A stretch of DNA of 11,037 bases from Spirochaetia bacterium. Its GTDB lineage: Bacteria; Spirochaetota; Spirochaetia; Treponematales; Breznakiellaceae. This document shows, in pieces, positions 1 to 6,608 of this stretch. Below the pieces are notes generated by a model that saw only the letters and a program-made list of their open reading frames with translations, made no database searches and was not told the DNA's origin. Location: the NCBI GenBank assembly GCA_025997655.1, contig BNUW01000086.1, positions 1-11,037 on the forward strand, read 5' to 3'. The position numbers were made by a program, and so were the translations under genes. The stretch's first letter is position 1. Every line of letters begins with the position of its first letter.

Positions 1-1505
1 GGGGGGACCAGAGCGATGGCGCGGACGATCACGGGATTTCCGTGTTCAGCCAGAATCTCAAGAACCTGCTGATGCAGCAGCCCATCAAGGGGACCCGGGT
101 GCTGGGGGTAGACCCGGGGATCAGGACCGGGACCAAGTGCGCTTTTCTGGACGATACCGGGAAGTACCTGGATAGTTGCGTCATCTATAACCACAAGATT
201 GAAGAGGCCAAGCGGCTCCTTTTGAAGGGGATCAAGGCATACGATGTGCAGCTTATCGCCGTGGGGAACGGGACGGGCTCCAAGGAGGTCCAGGAGATTA
301 TTACGGCGGTGATAGCGGAGAATAACCTGGAGGTCCTTTACACCGTGGTGGACGAGGACGGCGCATCGGTGTACTCCGCCAGCGATATTGCGCGGGAGGA
401 ATTCCCCGAACTGGACCTGACCATCCGCGGCGCTATTTCGATTGGGCGGCGGCTCCAGGACCCCCTGGCGGAACTGGTGAAGATCGATCCCAAGTCTATC
501 GGGGTGGGGCTCTACCAGCACGACGTGAATCAGAAGAAGCTTTCCGAAACCCTGGACGAGGTGGTTTCCTCGGTGGTGAACAACGTGGGGGTCAACCTCA
601 ACACCGCCAGCGCTTCCCTGCTCCGCTACGTGTCGGGGATCAACGGGCCCCTGGCAAAGAAGATTGTTAAGTACCGGGACGAGAAAGGGAAGATTGCCAG
701 CCGTGCGGAACTGACTGCGGTTCCCGGCATGGGACCGAAAAGTTTTGAGCAGTGCGCGGGGTTCCTCAAGATCCCCGAATCAGGTGATCCCCTGGACAAT
801 ACCTGGGTCCATCCGGAAAACTACGCCATAGCCCGGATCATCAGGGATACTATTACTACCACGGGCAATCTTGCCGCAGGGGAAGCGAAGGCGTTAAAGG
901 AACAGTACCAGGTGGGGGACACCACCATCAGTGATATTGTGGAGGAACTGAAAAAGCCGAACCGCGATCCCCGTGAGGGCTTTCCCAAGCCCATCATGCA
1001 GAAGGGGGTGGTGATCTTTGAAGATCTCAGCGAGGGGATGATGATCACCGGGAAGATTAAGAACGTGGTTGACTTCGGGGCCTTTGTGGACCTGGGGATC
1101 AAGGAAACCGCACTGGTACATATTTCAGAGTTGAGCGATCACTTTGTGAAGGACCCCATGGACGCAGTTAAGGTGGGGGATGTGCTGGAATTCCGCATCA
1201 TCGGCCTGGACCGGGACCGCCGCCGGATCAGCCTTTCCCGGAAGAGCGATTCTGCTCAACAAAAACCGCCGAAACAGGAAGCGGGCGAACAAAAACGGGT
1301 AGTGGTGTCGCAGCAAGCAGCGGTGAAGAAAACTGATGCCGGAGCGCCCGCCGCCTCTGTCTCCCGCAGTGATAATCGGCAGGGCGGATTCAGGCCGGGC
1401 ACAGGTCCGCAGCCATCGGGACAGTTCGGGAGCGGCAGGGACGATGATGGCACCATGTACAACCCCTTTGCGGAGGCCCTTAAGAAAATGAAGGAAAAGA
1501 AGTAA
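1..1505 (+). CDS. tex: Tex family RNA-binding transcription accessory protein, C-terminal part (5' end outside window)
   Basis: The reading frame is open from the left edge, so the true start lies upstream; 500 residues are visible of a family usually near 720-780. Domains in order: a YqgF/RNase H-like domain opening with VLGVDPGIRTG (about nt 99-131) and carrying the highly conserved run RRLQDPLAELVKIDPKSIGV; tandem helix-hairpin-helix motifs (about 583-770, NLNTAS and PGMGPKSFEQCAGFL); and an S1 RNA-binding domain (about 1033-1245, VDFGAFVDLG and LVHISELS). This order matches the C-terminal half of E. coli and Pseudomonas Tex, a cytoplasmic nucleic-acid-binding protein linked to transcription and RNA turnover. 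After S1 comes a low-complexity tail of about 85 residues rich in Q, G, S, P and charge (1248-1505), ending in a basic helix. Such tails vary within the family and probably add nonspecific RNA contacts. Identity is very secure. Confidence 0.96.
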   Translation, partial: GDQSDGADDHGISVFSQNLKNLLMQQPIKGTRVLGVDPGIRTGTKCAFLDDTGKYLDSCVIYNHKIEEAKRLLLKGIKAYDVQLIAVGNGTGSKEVQEIITAVIAENNLEVLYTVVDEDGASVYSASDIAREEFPELDLTIRGAISIGRRLQDPLAELVKIDPKSIGVGLYQHDVNQKKLSETLDEVVSSVVNNVGVNLNTASASLLRYVSGINGPLAKKIVKYRDEKGKIASRAELTAVPGMGPKSFEQCAGFLKIPESGDPLDNTWVHPENYAIARIIRDTITTTGNLAAGEAKALKEQYQVGDTTISDIVEELKKPNRDPREGFPKPIMQKGVVIFEDLSEGMMITGKIKNVVDFGAFVDLGIKETALVHISELSDHFVKDPMDAVKVGDVLEFRIIGLDRDRRRISLSRKSDSAQQKPPKQEAGEQKRVVVSQQAAVKKTDAGAPAASVSRSDNRQGGFRPGTGPQPSGQFGSGRDDDGTMYNPFAEALKKMKEKK

Positions 1506-1510
1506 CGGAG

Positions 1511-1660
1511 ATGCAGGTATTTACGGCTCTGAATTCCATTTTGGGATCGGCGTTAGTAATCATACTCATATTCGCGGATTACATCCGTCACTATAATACC
1601 GATGCTTTTCAGCGGAAGACCTTCGTTTGTGTCCTCATGACCACCAGGAGTACGGATTGA
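1511..1660 (+). pseudogene. 49-codon membrane-protein stub, probable 5' remnant of a larger gene
   Basis: An ATG frame of 49 codons fills the gap between tex and rsmG. It has one hydrophobic segment (about residues 8-22, rich in L, V, I) followed by ADYIRHYNTDAFQRK and a second hydrophobic start (FVCVLM), then a short unrelated-looking tail TTRSTD and a TGA. The pattern looks like the beginning of a multi-pass membrane protein, and it resembles from memory the N-termini of membrane-anchored GGDEF proteins in treponemes, but that recall is unverified. The only nearby ribosome-site match, GGAG at 1507-1510, abuts the ATG and is too close to work well. Its stop overlaps the rsmG start by one base (TGATG), so translation through it could couple to rsmG. 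It may instead be an intact small membrane protein or a chance frame. Confidence 0.4.
1646..1650 (+). promoter_or_regulatory. Ribosome binding site that sets the rsmG start
   Basis: AGGAG lies 9 bases before the ATG at 1660. A longer frame from the TTG at 1627 has no comparable site and would add 11 residues that precede the conserved protein, so 1660 is preferred. Confidence 0.7.
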
Positions 1661-2343
1661 TGGATACGGAGAAGGGTGTCCTGGAGGAAGGGCTTGCTCT
1701 TCTTGGCTGTAATACGGCGCCGGTTCTTTCCCTGCTCAATACCTATATTGCGGAGATCGAACGCTTTAATCCCACCCTTAGCCTGGTTGGAACAACAGAG
1801 CGCCGGGAACTGGCGATACGGCATATCCTGGATTCCCTGGCGCCGGTAGGAATACTGCGCCGTCTGCTTGAGGACCGCCGGGATAGTTCCGGCGTTTCAC
1901 CTGTCGCCGATGTTGGTTCCGGTGCGGGCCTCCCGGGTATTCCCCTGGCCATAGCCATGCCGGACTGCCGCTTCACCCTGATAGAGCGGAAAACCCGGCG
2001 CGCAGTATTTCTGCGAAACACCCTGTCAAAGCTGGGCCTGCCTAACGCGGTGGTGGAGGAACGGGAAATGGAAAAAGCCCCCCGGTTCCGCTTTGGGCTG
2101 ATTACCTTCCGGGCGTTCCGTCCCCTTTCGCCGCCGATACTCAAGGGGCTTTTCCGGCTCCTTGCCCCCGGCGGTGTGCTGGCCGCCTACAAGGGCCGGC
2201 AGGAAAAAATTGCGGCGGAGATGGGGGCCGTCAGGGAACTGGTTGGTCCCTGGGAAGCCATACCCTGTGCGGTTCCGTTTCTGGATGAGGAGCGGCATTT
2301 GGTGGTAATTGCCCCCTTGTCCTCTTCTCCCCGTACATGGTAA
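1660..2343 (+). CDS. rsmG: 16S rRNA (guanine-N7)-methyltransferase RsmG (GidB)
   Basis: A 227-residue cytoplasmic SAM-dependent methyltransferase that by family knowledge methylates N7 of G527 (E. coli numbering) in the 530 loop of 16S rRNA; its loss often gives low-level streptomycin resistance. Diagnostic features: the LVGTTERRELAIRHILDSL block (about residues 42-60), typical of RsmG; the SAM-binding motif VADVGSGAGLPGIP (82-95) with the acidic E109 ending the next strand (FTLIER); and the ITFRAFRPL block that corresponds to the conserved 'SRA' region. E. coli RsmG has 207 residues, so this is a normal length. Start chosen at 1660 because of the AGGAG at 1646-1650; this ATG overlaps the stop of the upstream stub. 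It ends 12 bases before purE, so it is probably transcribed together with the pur genes. Confidence 0.95.
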   Translation: MDTEKGVLEEGLALLGCNTAPVLSLLNTYIAEIERFNPTLSLVGTTERRELAIRHILDSLAPVGILRRLLEDRRDSSGVSPVADVGSGAGLPGIPLAIAMPDCRFTLIERKTRRAVFLRNTLSKLGLPNAVVEEREMEKAPRFRFGLITFRAFRPLSPPILKGLFRLLAPGGVLAAYKGRQEKIAAEMGAVRELVGPWEAIPCAVPFLDEERHLVVIAPLSSSPRTW

Positions 2344-2350
2344 ATTTTAC
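2340..2350. other. Short palindrome GTAAA-T-TTTAC between rsmG and purE
   Basis: A perfect 5-bp inverted repeat around one base spans the rsmG stop codon just before purE. It could be an operator or chance in an AT-rich junction. It does not match the E. coli PurR box or B. subtilis PurBox as I know them. Confidence 0.2.
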
Positions 2351-2355
2351 CCCTC

Positions 2356-2826
2356 ATGAAAGCCGCCATTATATTAGGTTCCGCCTCGGATAAGCCGGTG
2401 ATGCAGAAAGCCGCCGATGTCCTCCGGGAATTTGGGGTGGATTTTTCCGCCCACATTCTTTCGGCCCACCGGGTCCCGGAACTGCTCACCGAAACCCTCA
2501 AAACCCTGGAAGCAGCGGGGGTTGAGGTGATCATCGCCGGGGCGGGGCTTGCGGCGCATCTGCCCGGGGTTATCGCCAGCCAGACCCTTATCCCGGTGAT
2601 TGGGGCGCCCCTGAGTTCCGGCGGGCTTGGCGGCCTGGACGCCCTGCTTTCCATGGTCCAGATGCCCAAGCCCATACCCGTGGCCTGCGTGGGGGTGGAC
2701 AACGCCGCCAACGCCGCCTACCTTGCCTGCGGGATTCTTTCTATTAAGTACCCTGAGATAAAAGAGAAATTGGCGGCCTTCAGGATCAAGATGAAGGCCG
2801 ATTTTTCGGGAGGAGTAGAACTATGA
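2356..2826 (+). CDS. purE: N5-carboxyaminoimidazole ribonucleotide mutase, class I PurE
   Basis: A 156-residue enzyme of de novo purine synthesis that moves the carboxylate of N5-CAIR to give 4-carboxyaminoimidazole ribonucleotide (CAIR). The sequence shows the N-terminal GSASDKPVM phosphate/ribose motif (residues 8-16), SAHR (36-39) with the catalytic-type histidine H38, and [12 protein letters not shown] (61-72) followed by [13 protein letters not shown]. These are the class I hallmarks; class II AIR carboxylases have an 'SNALSG' type segment instead. Class I enzymes need PurK to make N5-CAIR, and no purK lies in this window. The start ATG fits the family N-terminus ([12 protein letters not shown]), but the 12 bases before it, tttacccctc included, show no Shine-Dalgarno match, so it may depend on coupling with rsmG. 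The stop overlaps the purC start as ATGA. Confidence 0.95.
   Translation: MKAAIILGSASDKPVMQKAADVLREFGVDFSAHILSAHRVPELLTETLKTLEAAGVEVIIAGAGLAAHLPGVIASQTLIPVIGAPLSSGGLGGLDALLSMVQMPKPIPVACVGVDNAANAAYLACGILSIKYPEIKEKLAAFRIKMKADFSGGVEL
2811..2815 (+). promoter_or_regulatory. Ribosome binding site for purC
   Basis: AGGAG inside the purE 3' end, 7 bases before the purC ATG at 2823; it supports that start over the ATG three codons later. Confidence 0.7.
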
Positions 2827-3530
2827 GTGATATGGGAGCCCAACTGTACGAGGGCAAGGCGAAAAAAGTTTACGCCACCGATCATGCGGATCAGGTTATC
2901 ATCCATTACAAGGATGACGCCACCGCCTTTAATGGGGAAAAGAAGGGGCAGATCGAAGACAAGGGGGTGATGAACAACAAAATCGCCGCCGGGTTGTTTG
3001 AGCTTTTGACGCAGTCCGGGGTCCCCACCCATTTTATCTCCCGGCTGAACGACCGGGACATGCTCTGCAAGAAGGTCGCTATCGTGCCCATGGAGGTGAT
3101 AGTCCGCAATGTGGCCGCCGGTTCCATGGCGAAACGCCTGGGGCTTGCGGAAGGGACGGTGCTTAAAACAACGGTGTTTGAGCTTTCCTACAAGGATGAT
3201 TCCCTTGGGGACCCCCTGATCAACGACTACCATGCGGTGGCTATCGGCGCCTCCACCTTTCCGGAAATCGAAAAAATCAAGACCATCACCTTTAAGATCA
3301 ACGATATTCTTTCCGCATTTTTTCTGAAGAAGGGCATCAAGCTCATCGACTTCAAACTTGAATTCGGTAAAACCGCTAAGGGCGAGTTGGTTCTGGCGGA
3401 TGAAATTTCCCCGGATACCTGCCGTTTCTGGGACGCTAAAACCAACGAAAAGCTCGACAAAGACCGGTTCCGCCGGGACTTAGGAAACGTGAAGGAAGCG
3501 TATATTGAAATTCTCAACCGAATTGGATGA
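2823..3530 (+). CDS. purC: Phosphoribosylaminoimidazole-succinocarboxamide synthase (SAICAR synthetase)
   Basis: A 235-residue ATP-dependent ligase joining CAIR and aspartate to form SAICAR, the step directly after PurE; the E. coli enzyme has 237 residues. Family signatures visible: [13 protein letters not shown] at the N-terminus (nucleotide-binding glycine-rich strand), [13 protein letters not shown], the [17 protein letters not shown] signature near residue 90-107, [20 protein letters not shown], and [14 protein letters not shown] near the C-terminus (metal/ATP site). It overlaps purE by 4 bases and its last 26 bases overlap purF, so the three pur genes are very likely one translationally coupled unit. 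No missing residues noticed. Confidence 0.97.
   Translation: MSDMGAQLYEGKAKKVYATDHADQVIIHYKDDATAFNGEKKGQIEDKGVMNNKIAAGLFELLTQSGVPTHFISRLNDRDMLCKKVAIVPMEVIVRNVAAGSMAKRLGLAEGTVLKTTVFELSYKDDSLGDPLINDYHAVAIGASTFPEIEKIKTITFKINDILSAFFLKKGIKLIDFKLEFGKTAKGELVLADEISPDTCRFWDAKTNEKLDKDRFRRDLGNVKEAYIEILNRIG
3492..3496 (+). promoter_or_regulatory. Ribosome binding site for purF within purC
   Basis: AAGGA followed by 8 bases and TTG at 3505. This supports a TTG initiation codon for purF inside the end of purC. Confidence 0.55.
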
Positions 3531-4923
3531 CGACAAGCTTCACGAAGAGTGTGGGGTGTTTGGGGTTTTCCTCAATGACCCGGCCCGGGATGCGGCGTCC
3601 CTGGCCTACTATGGCTTGCTTTCTCTGCAGCACCGTGGGCAGGAGAGCGCCGGTATCGCGGCGGCCCGGGATGGGACAATAGAATGTCGCAAGGGAATGG
3701 GCCTGGTAGGGGATGTGTTCAACGCCGATACTGTTGCCCAGCTCAAGGGTTCCGCTGCGGTGGGGCATGTACGTTACTCCACCGCCGGTGGTTCCTGTGT
3801 TGAAAATGCCCAGCCTTTTGTGAGCCGCTTTAAGCTGGGGTCCATCGCAGTGGCCCATAACGGCACCCTTACCAACGCCGACGTGGTCCGGGAACTGCTG
3901 GAGGACGCCGGCATCGGCTTTACCTCCTCCAGTGACAGTGAAGTTATCGTCAACCTGATCGCCAAAAATTACAAGAAAGGTTTGGAAAAGGCCCTCACCG
4001 ATACTATCAAATTCATCAAGGGCTCCTACGCCCTGGTGGTACTTACCGGTGACGCCATGGTGGCCGCACGGGACCCCAACGGGATACGGCCCCTGTGCCT
4101 GGGGAAGGTGGACGGGGGATGGATATTGGCCAGCGAGTCCTGCGCCATCGACGCGGTGGACGGGGAATTTGTCCGGGACATAGAGCCCGGGGAGCTGATC
4201 CTCATCAACAAAGATGGGGTCCTCTCCTTTAGTTTTAGTGAAAAGACACCCAGGGCGGTGTGTTCCTTTGAGTATGTTTACTTTGCCCGGCCCGACAGTA
4301 TTATTGACAAGGTCGATGTGTACGGTTCACGGATACGGGCGGGGGAAATCCTGGGCCGGGAGTCGGCGGTTTCCGCAGATTTGGTTGTCGGGGTACCCGA
4401 TTCGGGGGTGCCTGCGGCCATCGGCTACGGCAGGGCCACAGGAACGCTGTTCGGTTTGGGCATTGTAAAGAGTAAATATGTGGGGCGCACCTTTATTGCG
4501 CCGGATCAGGCGGTGCGGGAAAAGGCGGTTTCGGTAAAACACAACGTGATCTGCCGGGAGGTCCGGGGGAAACGGGTGGTGATCATCGACGACTCCATTG
4601 TCCGGGGCACCACCTCAAGGCGGCTTGTTTCCATTTTACGGAAGGCCGGGGCCAGGGAGGTCCATATCCGGGTATGCTCGCCCCCGGTGCGCTTCCCCTG
4701 TTACTTCGGCATCGACACTCCCCACCGGAAGGACCTTATCAGCAACGAAAATAGTGTTTCTGAACTCTGCAAATCCCTGGGAGCGGACAGCCTGGCTTTC
4801 ATTTCCGTGGCGGGTCTGCTGGAATCCCTGGACGCCAATGAGGAAAACTCCTACTGCCTGGGCTGCTTTACCGGGGAATATCCTATCCCCGTTTCGGGAG
4901 AAGAGGAAAGAGTCCGCGGATAG
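3505..4923 (+). CDS. purF: Amidophosphoribosyltransferase (glutamine PRPP amidotransferase), Fe-S/propeptide type
   Basis: A 472-residue enzyme that makes phosphoribosylamine from PRPP and glutamine, the first committed purine step. The N-terminal Ntn glutaminase domain would be exposed by cleavage before C16 (ECGVFGVF), leaving a 15-residue propeptide as in the Bacillus subtilis class; [10 protein letters not shown] and [11 protein letters not shown] belong to this domain. The C-terminal phosphoribosyltransferase domain has the PRPP loop [14 protein letters not shown] (about 358-371). Cysteines C253, C399, C451 and C454 (CLGC) sit where the B. subtilis enzyme binds its regulatory [4Fe-4S] cluster, so an oxygen-labile cluster is expected. 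The start is TTG with AAGGA 8 bases upstream; another in-frame TTG lies at 3523 and would shorten the propeptide to 9 residues. The last codons (RVRG stop) lie within an inverted repeat, see the repeat entries. Confidence 0.95.
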   Translation: MKFSTELDDDKLHEECGVFGVFLNDPARDAASLAYYGLLSLQHRGQESAGIAAARDGTIECRKGMGLVGDVFNADTVAQLKGSAAVGHVRYSTAGGSCVENAQPFVSRFKLGSIAVAHNGTLTNADVVRELLEDAGIGFTSSSDSEVIVNLIAKNYKKGLEKALTDTIKFIKGSYALVVLTGDAMVAARDPNGIRPLCLGKVDGGWILASESCAIDAVDGEFVRDIEPGELILINKDGVLSFSFSEKTPRAVCSFEYVYFARPDSIIDKVDVYGSRIRAGEILGRESAVSADLVVGVPDSGVPAAIGYGRATGTLFGLGIVKSKYVGRTFIAPDQAVREKAVSVKHNVICREVRGKRVVIIDDSIVRGTTSRRLVSILRKAGAREVHIRVCSPPVRFPCYFGIDTPHRKDLISNENSVSELCKSLGADSLAFISVAGLLESLDANEENSYCLGCFTGEYPIPVSGEEERVRG

Positions 4924-4950
4924 ACACGGATTAGACGGATGAACACGGAT
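4908..4950. repeat. Left terminal inverted repeat, overlapping the purF 3' end
   Basis: Read on the minus strand it is four subunits of the form atccgtgttc / atccgtcta / atccgtgtct / atccgcgg followed by actctt. It is inverted relative to 5419-5451. It includes the purF stop codon at 4921-4923. Confidence 0.75.
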
Positions 4951-4966
4951 GAAATTCGAAATTCTG

Positions 4967-4994
4967 TATCTTATCCGTGTAATCCGTGGACTCT
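4967..4994. repeat. Internal direct copy of the right-end repeat
   Basis: tatcttatccgtg followed by taatccgtggactct matches 5413-5450 exactly except for one missing 10-base subunit (ttcatccgtg). It lies 16 bases after the left inverted copy, making an inverted pair at the left boundary. Confidence 0.75.
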
Positions 4995-5017
4995 CCTTAT
5001 TTATTCGTAAATCCGCT

Positions 5018-5392
5018 TCATCCGTATATGATTCTTTTATGTTCAAGTTTAGTGTTCCCGAAGTTTAACAAAAGCCCAAGGCGTAAATTTGTTGCTTTAA
5101 GATAGTTCATTGTCTGAGCTTGATGCTCTGCGATTAATTTTGATATAGCTTTTAGTTCTAAAACAATTTTTTCATAACATACAAAATCGGCAATATAATA
5201 TTTTGAAAGTTTTTCCCCTTTGTAATACACGGCAATTTGAATTTCCCGTCTATAGGGAATTGCACGACTGACAAATTCCATTTCAAGTGCTTCATGATAA
5301 ATTGCTTCAAGAAAACCGCAGCCAAGTTCATTATGGACAGCCATAGCGGCACTAATTATTGAGTAAGTCTCCTTTTCATAAAGCAATTCCAT
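5018..5392 (-). CDS. GxxExxY protein, PD-(D/E)XK_3 nuclease-like fold
   Basis: A 124-residue protein, the usual size for this family. The naming motif is at residues 26-32 (GFLEAIY: G26, E29, Y32). The likely nuclease core follows as D69 in YYIADF and E79-x-K81 in VLELKA, with a helix bearing Q91 and Q93 (EHQAQTMNYLKAT). All core residues look intact, so a functional nuclease fold is plausible, but the biological role of the family is not established to my knowledge. The start ATG has AGGAG (complement of 5398-5402) at 5-base spacing. The stop and last codons fall in a degenerate copy of the flanking repeat (about 5011-5026). Low GC and flanking inverted repeats mark it as recently acquired. 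It is convergent with purF. Confidence 0.88.
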   Translation of the reverse strand: MELLYEKETYSIISAAMAVHNELGCGFLEAIYHEALEMEFVSRAIPYRREIQIAVYYKGEKLSKYYIADFVCYEKIVLELKAISKLIAEHQAQTMNYLKATNLRLGLLLNFGNTKLEHKRIIYG

Positions 5393-5412
5393 GTCGTCTC
5401 CTGTTAACTCTT

Positions 5413-5451
5413 TATCTTATCCGTGTTCATCCGTGTAATCCGTGGACTCTT
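5413..5451. repeat. Right terminal repeat
   Basis: Three subunits, atccgtgttc / atccgtgta / atccgtgg, ending in actctt. It lies between the GxxExxY start codon and the stop of the MinD-like gene. Same orientation as 4967-4994, opposite to 4908-4950. Confidence 0.75.
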
Positions 5452-5468
5452 ATCGTAAGTTTAGGTTG

Positions 5469-6608
5469 TCAAGGTTTAAAGCCCTGTTTCATAGCCTTGG
5501 ACAGGGCATATTTCAAAAAATTATTTTCTTTTTTCAGTTTAGTAATTTCGATCTGCTGGGTCTTCACCGTTTCTATTAAATCCCCCTGGCTTAAGGCCCC
5601 GGAGTGCATCAGCTCCTCCACATATTCCATCTTGCTTTCAAAATCCTGCTCCGCCTCTGAACTGGCCTCCTGAAAGGTTTCGTTGATCTCCTCATCGGTC
5701 AGGGCGAAGTTGTCCTCATTGGATTGAAGGATCTTATCGGCAATACGGTAAATGGCCTGGGACACCACCGACTGGGGCTTGTAGATGGTTACGGGCATCC
5801 GGGCGGCAAGGCTGGTTTCCTGTATGGAATCCCGGTATATCACCCCCAGATGTTCTATCTTGAGGTCCAGGTATATCTCGCAGGACCGGCGTATCTTATT
5901 GGCAACATCCGCATCCTTGGGGTCCAGGGCCAGGTTCATGATCAGCCGGGGGTGAAGCCTGTCCACATGGGTCTTAAACTTGTTGTAGGATTTCCCGTCG
6001 ATATTCTTAATTTCCTGCAGCATCTTGGGCAGGTAGAGCCGCTGCAACCCGGACCCTTCCTTGCGGAGCTTTTCCAGATAGGCATAGGCCCTGGAATCCT
6101 TGGTAAAAGCGGTGTACATGAGCCGGAAGACGGCGTTTTTGAGGAACACGTAGGCGTTTAGGGTGGCGGTTACCGTGGGGGCCGAAACGATGATCCCCTG
6201 GCCGGAGAGCAGGAAGAATTCCAGGATGGATTGATGGGTCCCGGCGCCCAGGTCGAGGACCAGAATGTCCGCGTTCAGGGACAGGAGCCGCTTGACCAGG
6301 GCCTGACGCTGGCTGACTTTGAGGGTGGCGGTTCCGGGAATTTCCGTATCCCCCGGGATGAACTTGAGGGTAGGCAGGTCCGTATCGGCGATGACCTTGG
6401 CAAAATCCGAGCGGGTGTCGCCGAGGAAGGTACCGATACCCAGTTGGGGGGCCTGGTGGCCGATCACCAGGTGGAGGTTGGACGCCCCCAGGTCCAGGTC
6501 CACCAGGATGGTCCGCTTACCCGCCTGGGCAAAGGCTACCGCCAGATTGGCCGCCACCATGGACTTCCCGACTCCGCCCTTGCCGCTGGCGATTGGAATT
6601 ATACGCAT
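5469..6608 (-). CDS. MinD/ParA-family P-loop ATPase with C-terminal coiled coil
   Basis: A 379-residue SIMIBI-class ATPase. Deviant Walker A GKGGVGKS at residues 9-16, with signature lysine K10 and P-loop K15; switch I region VDLDLGASNLH (36-46, D39); switch II/Walker B ILVLDLGAG (115-123, D119). The DLGAG...LEFFLL and NAYVFLKNAVFR blocks recall a FlhG/MinD-like family known mainly from deltaproteobacteria and spirochaetes rather than true septum MinD. After the ATPase core (to about 295) comes an acidic linker, then a coiled coil (about 340-365) ending in NFLKYALSKAMKQGFKP, a basic amphipathic stretch that could touch the membrane as the MinD targeting helix does. The ATG has GGAAGG (complement of 6615-6620) at 6-base spacing and lies inside the upstream membrane-protein gene (10-base overlap). 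It probably positions something at the membrane; the cargo is unknown. Confidence 0.88.
   Translation of the reverse strand: MRIIPIASGKGGVGKSMVAANLAVAFAQAGKRTILVDLDLGASNLHLVIGHQAPQLGIGTFLGDTRSDFAKVIADTDLPTLKFIPGDTEIPGTATLKVSQRQALVKRLLSLNADILVLDLGAGTHQSILEFFLLSGQGIIVSAPTVTATLNAYVFLKNAVFRLMYTAFTKDSRAYAYLEKLRKEGSGLQRLYLPKMLQEIKNIDGKSYNKFKTHVDRLHPRLIMNLALDPKDADVANKIRRSCEIYLDLKIEHLGVIYRDSIQETSLAARMPVTIYKPQSVVSQAIYRIADKILQSNEDNFALTDEEINETFQEASSEAEQDFESKMEYVEELMHSGALSQGDLIETVKTQQIEITKLKKENNFLKYALSKAMKQGFKP

Larger units (their letters stand above)
4908..4994. terminator. Possible bidirectional hairpin terminator between convergent purF and the GxxExxY gene
   Basis: The arms 4909-4931 and 4973-4994 are near-perfect complements (agagtcc/ggactct outside, acacggat/atccgtgt inside) with a loop of about 40 bases. 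On the plus side the arm is followed by the T-rich ccttatttattc. The long loop and weak U tract make this a candidate only. Confidence 0.3.
4908..5451. mobile_element. AT-rich island with terminal inverted repeats carrying a GxxExxY gene
   Basis: About 544 bases bounded by matching inverted ends (4908-4950 and 5419-5451) that share the outermost bases aagagtcc. The right end aligns with the left end if one 10-base subunit is skipped, with two mismatches over about 33 bases. The interior is AT-rich: 42 G/C among the 120 bases 5041-5160 (35%), against 38 of 60 (63%) in a purF line (4681-4740). There is no transposase and I see no target-site duplication. It may be a non-autonomous mobile cassette, or a gene flanked by dispersed repeats of the kind I recall beside GxxExxY genes in other phyla. 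Confidence 0.6.

Noticed and set aside
1743..2144. Minus-strand reading frame of 133 codons opposite rsmG
   Set aside because: Arg/Ser-rich shadow product; the plus strand encodes clear RsmG motifs.
4908..5450. CRISPR-like array from the repeated atccgtg units
   Set aside because: Subunits are tandem or inverted with no regular spacers, and the unit of 9-10 bases is far too short.
5467..5472. Minus-strand TTGACA as a -35 element for the GxxExxY gene
   Set aside because: No -10-like hexamer lies 16-18 bases downstream; the match overlaps the MinD-like stop codon and is probably chance.
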